From contig NZ_BMNR01000004.1 in the NCBI RefSeq assembly GCF_014646655.1, forward strand, positions 372,001 to 436,000: a DNA stretch of 64,000 bases. The letters run 5' to 3'. The position numbers were made by a program, and so were the translations under genes. Source of the DNA: Yeosuana aromativorans. GTDB lineage: Bacteria; Bacteroidota; Bacteroidia; Flavobacteriales; Flavobacteriaceae. Positions 62,701-64,000 of this stretch are shown here, one piece after another; position 1 is the stretch's first letter; every line of letters begins with the position of its first letter. The notes beneath the pieces were generated by a model that had not been told where the DNA came from, made no database searches, and worked only from the letters and a program-made list of their open reading frames with translations.

Positions 62701-62919
62701 TCCCACATAAGAAAATATTAATTGATCACCTTTTTTTGCCTCTATTTCAAACTTACCATCAAAATCAGTAACCGCTCCTTTGTTAGTGCCTTGTAATACT
62801 ACAGAGACACCAGGTAAGGGCTGTTTGGACTCTTCATCTAAAACGCTACCCTTTACTGTAAGTTGTTGGCCAAAAAAAGTTAAAGGCCATAATAATACAA
62901 ATAAGAAAATTGTCTTCAT
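59704..62919 (-). CDS. SusC/RagA TonB-linked outer-membrane transporter
   Basis: A 1071-residue outer-membrane importer of oligosaccharides. It has a signal peptide (MKTIFLFVLLWPLTFFGQ), a carboxypeptidase-regulatory-like domain (residues about 20-95, VKGSVLDEESKQPLPGVSVVL), the SusC signature and TonB box area at DEVVVSVGYFDVSKKDLSGS, a plug with GVAVSVRGTNS and PLYVIDGIPIDPL, and a barrel of about 800 residues ending SIGLKFNY. Energy comes from the TonB system. It pairs with the SusD encoded 12 bases later. Confidence 0.97.
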   Translation of the reverse strand: MKTIFLFVLLWPLTFFGQQLTVKGSVLDEESKQPLPGVSVVLQGTNKGAVTDFDGKFEIEAKKGDQLIFSYVGMKSQVVTVTKASMEIYLQTDISQLDEVVVSVGYFDVSKKDLSGSISQVNSEELEKSRTNSIEQMLQGQVAGVVVSESSEPGGGVAVSVRGTNSMLGGTQPLYVIDGIPIDPLTDAAGNGGAGQSQSSLSFLNPNDIEKMEVLKDAAATAVYGARGANGVILITTKSGGKDGGTDSLTLTVDSYVTDVVKNLDVMDGPLFENYMNQRAINQLYLSITNPARLGGPFDGTQQITEANYPELATFNLPYPTTTGVNNNWQDLTYRLAFSNAYNLSYRGGDKDKNLLISLGLQDVEGVIINTGNKRVTFNTKSMKKAFNKKVDLYSNTNLAYNKGNASSIGNGEVFLQKSVTSQALQFQPIFSLLSLGEDDEIYADLNEGNVLSNPYTLAKYVQDRKESFNFIQNMSLTAKLTPKLTGLVKGAFNYQKSSRDSYYPTNTTRGRRNNGEASQAFIENKKIYAETSLRYRNNFNGHHIDAILVGTYEKNNIRSMFNKAYGFGNDATSFYTFESATDILVPISQFREFGLLSGLFRVGYNYKGKYYVDVNTRIDASSKFAQNNKSAIFPSVALAWAISKEKFLKKSETVSNLKLRLSYGKTGSNPIAPYQSLALLTPIRYNFNNQLVTGYYESNLANDDLTWETTDQFNAGLDIGLLQSKINITFDAYRKLTYDLLQNVLLPASNGFASRVDNFGKVENKGIEIGINAAIFDTKKFGWDVSGNFSLNRNKLVKLNSNLEYQLGPSVGFSQTNPIMFMEGKPLGIFWGAQTNGIYQDWDEAVNSGIESAAPGEIKYINNHIDLDSNGQPLATQQINFEDYVQIGDPNPDYNVSITNNFRMGNWDLSILFTGQKGGDIFWVDSWQLTGNQKSTNGLASAFNDSWKAPLNVNYSTGEVLYDPSAGNTVNVGNPAALTDPGQRAIASDRQVFDGSYIRLKNLNIGYTVNFKNSRSLRLYGSAQNLVTWTKYPGYDPEVQTFNKDPQRRGVDFGGYPGTRTYSIGLKFNY

Positions 62920-62932
62920 TAGTTGTTTTTTT

Positions 62933-64000
62933 TTAGTTTATAATTAGTTTTTTAGTTTCTGTTGAATTATTTAATCTTTTAATTTTTACTATATATGTTC
63001 CCTTACTTAAATGCGACATATTAATAGGCGTTCCATACTTGAAAATAAAAGATGCTATTTTTCTGCCATTCATGTCAAGCACAGTAACATCTGCATTTTC
63101 GTTCAAATTACCCAGATACACTAGGCTTTGTGTCGGATTCGGAAATAATCTGATGCCATTTGTAGGCGTCTTTGGATAGTTTGTTGCGAGTGTACTTTGC
63201 CATTGTTCCATTAAAAACGTAGCTGCATAACCCCAAGTACCATCAGGTTCTAATAGCCATTTCCCGTCCAACCAATCATATAGAAAGGCTGAGTCATATT
63301 GAACGCCTTTTTCCCAAGTAAAACCATCTGGCCCTCCTTGCTGTCCTGAGCAATAAAAATTCCATAAATAAAAATTAGGGATTCCCAGTCCAAGAGCCAC
63401 TCCTATATAACGGCCATATTTGCTTCGTATACCAGATTCTGTGACAGCACTATTGTATTTCGGATTTTCATTGATTCCAAACTCCCCAATCTGAACAGGA
63501 CAATTTGAAGATAAATCACCTGTTTGAGTCGTAAAATAACGGGCTATTTCCAAGCCTTTCCACATGGCATGCCCTACCGGATTATTGCTATCTGTCCAAG
63601 CACTGTCATATGCCGACCAAGAGGCAAAATCGACCCTTGTATGAGATATGACATCTTCAAGAACACTTGGAGTGCCGTTATCCATCATGGTGATATAACT
63701 TCCACTTTTATTGTACCATAATTTATTAAACTCTATACCATAAAATACTTTTGCTGTTTGACCAGAAAACTCATTTCTAGCGCGTTCAGTTCCTCTCTGT
63801 CTGGCCCTAAACAAACGTGCCATTCCTTCGGTTCTCCAATCAACATCATCTGGAATAAGTGATGGGTCACTTTCCCATGCCACACCTTCTCCTCTCAACA
63901 TCCAATCACCTTCCCAATTTTGATAAACAAACTTTTTATCCATTGTACCATAGGTTTCTAACAAGTATTTCGTTAAATCATAAAACTGTTGTTCTTCATT
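62933..64000 (-). CDS. T9SS-exported glycoside hydrolase-like protein, C-terminal part
   Basis: The gene runs off the right edge; 355 codons are visible in an open frame. Clan A-like features are FVYQNWEGDWMLRG, ISHTRVDFASWSAYDSAW and IGEFGINENPKY, where the Glu in GEFG is a candidate nucleophile; no family number can be given. The C-terminus (residues about 265-343) is a T9SS type A sorting domain (IRLFPNPTQSLVYLGNL). It ends 13 bases before susC, on the same strand, and so precedes it in the operon. Confidence 0.8.
   Translation of the reverse strand, partial: NEEQQFYDLTKYLLETYGTMDKKFVYQNWEGDWMLRGEGVAWESDPSLIPDDVDWRTEGMARLFRARQRGTERARNEFSGQTAKVFYGIEFNKLWYNKSGSYITMMDNGTPSVLEDVISHTRVDFASWSAYDSAWTDSNNPVGHAMWKGLEIARYFTTQTGDLSSNCPVQIGEFGINENPKYNSAVTESGIRSKYGRYIGVALGLGIPNFYLWNFYCSGQQGGPDGFTWEKGVQYDSAFLYDWLDGKWLLEPDGTWGYAATFLMEQWQSTLATNYPKTPTNGIRLFPNPTQSLVYLGNLNENADVTVLDMNGRKIASFIFKYGTPINMSHLSKGTYIVKIKRLNNSTETKKLIIN

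Overview
The window looks like a chromosomal segment of a marine-type member of the Flavobacteriaceae (Bacteroidota). The evidence is the AT-rich sequence, many matches to the Bacteroidota promoter -7 box TAnnTTTG, Bacteroidota-specific families (DUF6090, SusC/SusD, T9SS C-terminal sorting domains, PorT, T9SS plug protein, a short RpoD/SigA sigma factor), menaquinone methylation and a Na+-pumping Nqr complex. The species cannot be named from this. Both edges cut genes: a peptidase E at the left and a glycoside hydrolase-like protein at the right.

Layout. 1-6.7 kb: end of pepE, tRNA-Gly(UCC), a secreted ankyrin protein, gpmI, a HAD protein, a CoA-transferase, map, a cupin and a methyltransferase. 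6.7-16.9 kb: an Na+/respiration block, with apbE and a small partner gene on the minus strand, a plus-strand cassette of two tandem DUF6090 genes plus the relic of a third, a conserved 153-aa gene, then the complete nqrABCDEF operon on the minus strand. Palindromic interspersed repeats sit at 6700-6787 and 10651-10680. 16.9-27.8 kb: T9SS plug protein, apaG, an overlapping pair (cysteine-peptidase-like and NRDE/TANGO2-type), pruA, an amino-acid permease, a TPR protein, rsmG, a fatty acid desaturase and an aminotransferase.

27.8-34.6 kb: an island of small membrane or secreted proteins, all on the minus strand (two paralogous one-helix proteins, lipoproteins, a beta-barrel, YtxH, and a 50-aa DUF5670/lmo0937-type protein). 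It is followed by an AraC regulator, response regulator and CHASE3/PAS histidine kinase operon. The arrangement suggests an envelope-stress module. 34.7-50.2 kb: housekeeping genes (menG with a TTG start, porT, an rRNA/tRNA methyltransferase, an Omp85 lipoprotein, fbaA, accD, rpsO, pnp, rpoD/sigA, rpe), a secreted beta-helix protein and a standalone BLUF blue-light receptor.

50.4-64 kb: small conserved genes, an MtfA-like peptidase, then a polysaccharide-utilisation locus on the minus strand. In transcription order it holds a T9SS-exported glycoside hydrolase-like protein, SusC, SusD, two S1-type sulfatases and an esterase-like alpha/beta hydrolase. A small secreted protein and a second beta-helix T9SS cargo follow. 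Two sulfatases imply a sulfated, probably algal, polysaccharide; the exact substrate cannot be read from this window.

The most unusual items are the DUF6090 protein fused to a SusE/F-like domain, the decaying third DUF6090 copy, apparent loss of zinc-ribbon cysteines in AccD and a methyltransferase, structured leaders before rpsO and pnp, and the small-protein stress island.
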